The notes beneath the pieces were generated by a model, which ran no database searches, was not told the DNA's origin, and worked only from the letters and a program-made list of their open reading frames with translations. The position numbers and the translations under genes are program-made. A stretch of 64,000 nt of DNA. Origin: Actinoplanes campanulatus. Its GTDB lineage: Bacteria; Actinomycetota; Actinomycetes; Mycobacteriales; Micromonosporaceae. The first letter of the stretch is position 1, and each line of letters starts with the position of its first letter. The stretch lies in assembly GCF_014647795.1 (NCBI RefSeq), contig NZ_BMPW01000001.1, forward strand, positions 372,001 through 436,000. The letters run 5' to 3'. Shown here one piece after another: positions 62,845 to 64,000 of this stretch.

Positions 62845-64000
62845 TCAGCCGCGCGAGATGGCGGTCATCTCGTCGCGGTCGACGACCTTGATCCGCTTGC
62901 GGCCGTGCGGCTCGCCGAGCGCGATCTCGTGGGCGTCCAGGAGCTGCCAGCCGGCCCAGGTGGTGATCGGCAGGCCGCGCTGCTCCAGGTAGGTGACCGG
63001 GGCGTCCGGGTCGCCCTCCGGGGCGAGCGGCAGCCGGCCCTGCTCCTGGTCCTCCAGGAGGCTGGCGACCGTCTCGCCGGAGCAGCCCTTGGTGTGGCCG
63101 ATCAGGCCGACCGGCCCGCGCTTGATCCAGCCGGCCACGTAGGTGCCGGGGACGTGCTCGCCGTCGAGGTCGATGACCCGGCCGGCGGCGTGCGGGATGG
63201 TGCCGGTGCGGGTGTCGAACGGCAGGTCCGGCAGCGCGGTGCTGAGGTAGCCGACCGCACGGTAGACGGCCTGCACGTCCCAGTCGGTGAACTCGCCGGT
63301 GCCGCGCACCCAGCCGTCGCCGGTCAGCTCCTGGGTCTCGGTACGCAGGCCGACGACCCTGCCGTCCTCACCGAGCACCTCGACCGGGGCCTGGAGGAAG
63401 TACAGGTGCAGGCGGCGCGGACGGTCCCGCGGGTCGCGGACGGCCCAGTTCTGGAGGATGTCCACGCACATCTTGATGTGCCGGGTCTGGCGCATCGCCT
63501 CGAGGCTGGCCTCGTCGAACTCGATGCCCTCGGGGTGGACGATCACCTCGACGTTCGGCGAGTGGTCCAGCTCGCGCAGTTCCTGCGGGGTGAACTTGAC
63601 CTGGCCCGGGCCACGGCGGGAGAACAGGTGCACGTCGGTGACCGGGCTGGACTTGAGCGCCTGGTAGACGTTGTCCGGGATCTCGGTGACCAGCAGCTCG
63701 TCGGCGGTCTTGGCGAGGATCCGGGCGACGTCGATGGCCACGTTGCCGGCGCCGATGACGGCGACCTCACGGGCCTCCAGCGGCCAGTCGCGCGGCACGT
63801 CCGGGTGCCCGTTGAACCAGGAGGCGAAGTCCGCGCCACCGAAGCTGCCCTGCAGGTCGATGCCCGGGATGTCGAGGGACCGGTCCTTCTCCGCGCCGGT
63901 GGAGATGACCGTGGCGTCGTAGAAGCGGTTCAGCTCCTCCGGCTTCACGTCGACGCCGTACGAGACGTTGCCGATGAACCGGATCCGGGGGTTGTCCAGG
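62845..64000 (-). CDS. Ferredoxin-NADP reductase, FprA/adrenodoxin-reductase type (5' end outside window)
   Basis: The C-terminal 385 residues of an FAD/NADP pyridine-nucleotide reductase; the start lies beyond base 64000. Seen: ATVISTGAEKDRSLDIPGID, the NADP-binding fold VAVIGAGNVAIDVARILAK, the SRRGPGQVKFTPQELREL region with arginines that bind the NADP phosphate, and near the end GPVGLIGHTKGCSGETVASL and YVAGWIKRGP contacting FAD. It passes electrons between NADPH and ferredoxin, e.g. for P450 or fatty-acid oxygenases. It is convergent with the long acyl-CoA dehydrogenase with 4 bp between stops. Confidence 0.9.
   Translation of the reverse strand, partial: LDNPRIRFIGNVSYGVDVKPEELNRFYDATVISTGAEKDRSLDIPGIDLQGSFGGADFASWFNGHPDVPRDWPLEAREVAVIGAGNVAIDVARILAKTADELLVTEIPDNVYQALKSSPVTDVHLFSRRGPGQVKFTPQELRELDHSPNVEVIVHPEGIEFDEASLEAMRQTRHIKMCVDILQNWAVRDPRDRPRRLHLYFLQAPVEVLGEDGRVVGLRTETQELTGDGWVRGTGEFTDWDVQAVYRAVGYLSTALPDLPFDTRTGTIPHAAGRVIDLDGEHVPGTYVAGWIKRGPVGLIGHTKGCSGETVASLLEDQEQGRLPLAPEGDPDAPVTYLEQRGLPITTWAGWQLLDAHEIALGEPHGRKRIKVVDRDEMTAISRG

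Overview
The window is about 64 kb of very GC-rich DNA (strong third-position G/C bias, frequent GTG/TTG starts, ATGA stop/start overlaps). Gene content (aerobic cobalamin pathway, IdeR/DmdR-type iron boxes, SigE-type ECF factor, catecholate siderophore genes, MoxR/DUF58/VWA operon) points to an actinomycete, most likely Micromonosporaceae and Actinoplanes-like. The organism call is inference. I see no rRNA, tRNA, CRISPR array, transposase or phage gene.

Layout. 1-4.7 kb: cobalamin genes, with a riboswitch-controlled cobN (truncated by the left edge) divergent from cobG-cobH-cobIJ. 4.9-16.8 kb: a secreted family-5-like glycosidase facing a tightly coupled minus-strand surface-polysaccharide operon: GT2, GT4, GT-C-like membrane enzyme, unknown membrane protein, Wzx-like flippase and two more GT4 enzymes, with an L-type lectin upstream. 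16.9-21.9 kb: a dimethylglycine/sarcosine oxidase-like flavoprotein, a glycerophosphodiester phosphodiesterase and an Asn/Gly-rich wall-spanning protein. 22-30.3 kb: iron acquisition: a siderophore-interacting reductase under an iron box, an MFS transporter, and a 2,3-dihydroxybenzoate operon (dhbA-C-E-B) plus a fes-type esterase under a second iron box. No NRPS lies in the window, but a phosphopantetheinyl transferase lies 6 kb away.

30.4-34.6 kb: a large STAND-NTPase/WD40 gene broken by a one-base deletion in a G-run. 34.7-42.2 kb: a small Cys-rich protein, a GT39-like mannosyltransferase, the phosphopantetheinyl transferase, glycogen phosphorylase, an ECF sigma factor with its membrane partner, and an amidohydrolase-like protein. 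42.2-46.1 kb: three overlapping type IV pilin-like genes, two carrying adhesive domains (Ig-like repeats and ricin-B lectin). 46.1-50.6 kb: polyprenyl diphosphate synthase, a glutaryl-CoA-dehydrogenase-like enzyme and two secreted/membrane proteins (one VWA). 50.6-55.5 kb: a shikimate/dehydroshikimate catabolic locus with an Nramp-fold transporter lacking the metal motif. 56-60.8 kb: VWA-VWA-DUF58-MoxR operon and an HtrA-like protease. 60.9-64 kb: a long acyl-CoA dehydrogenase and a truncated ferredoxin-NADP reductase.

Two genome-scale patterns stand out. First, a repeated intergenic element occurs three times, each time beginning exactly at the stop codon of an unrelated gene. Second, in-frame tandem duplications with periods that are multiples of three (18, 27, 33, 48 bp) occur in or at the 3' ends of several enzyme genes (cobG, cobH, fes, dhbB, the dehydroshikimate dehydratase). 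Coordinates were read by eye; no alignment, folding or database search was run.
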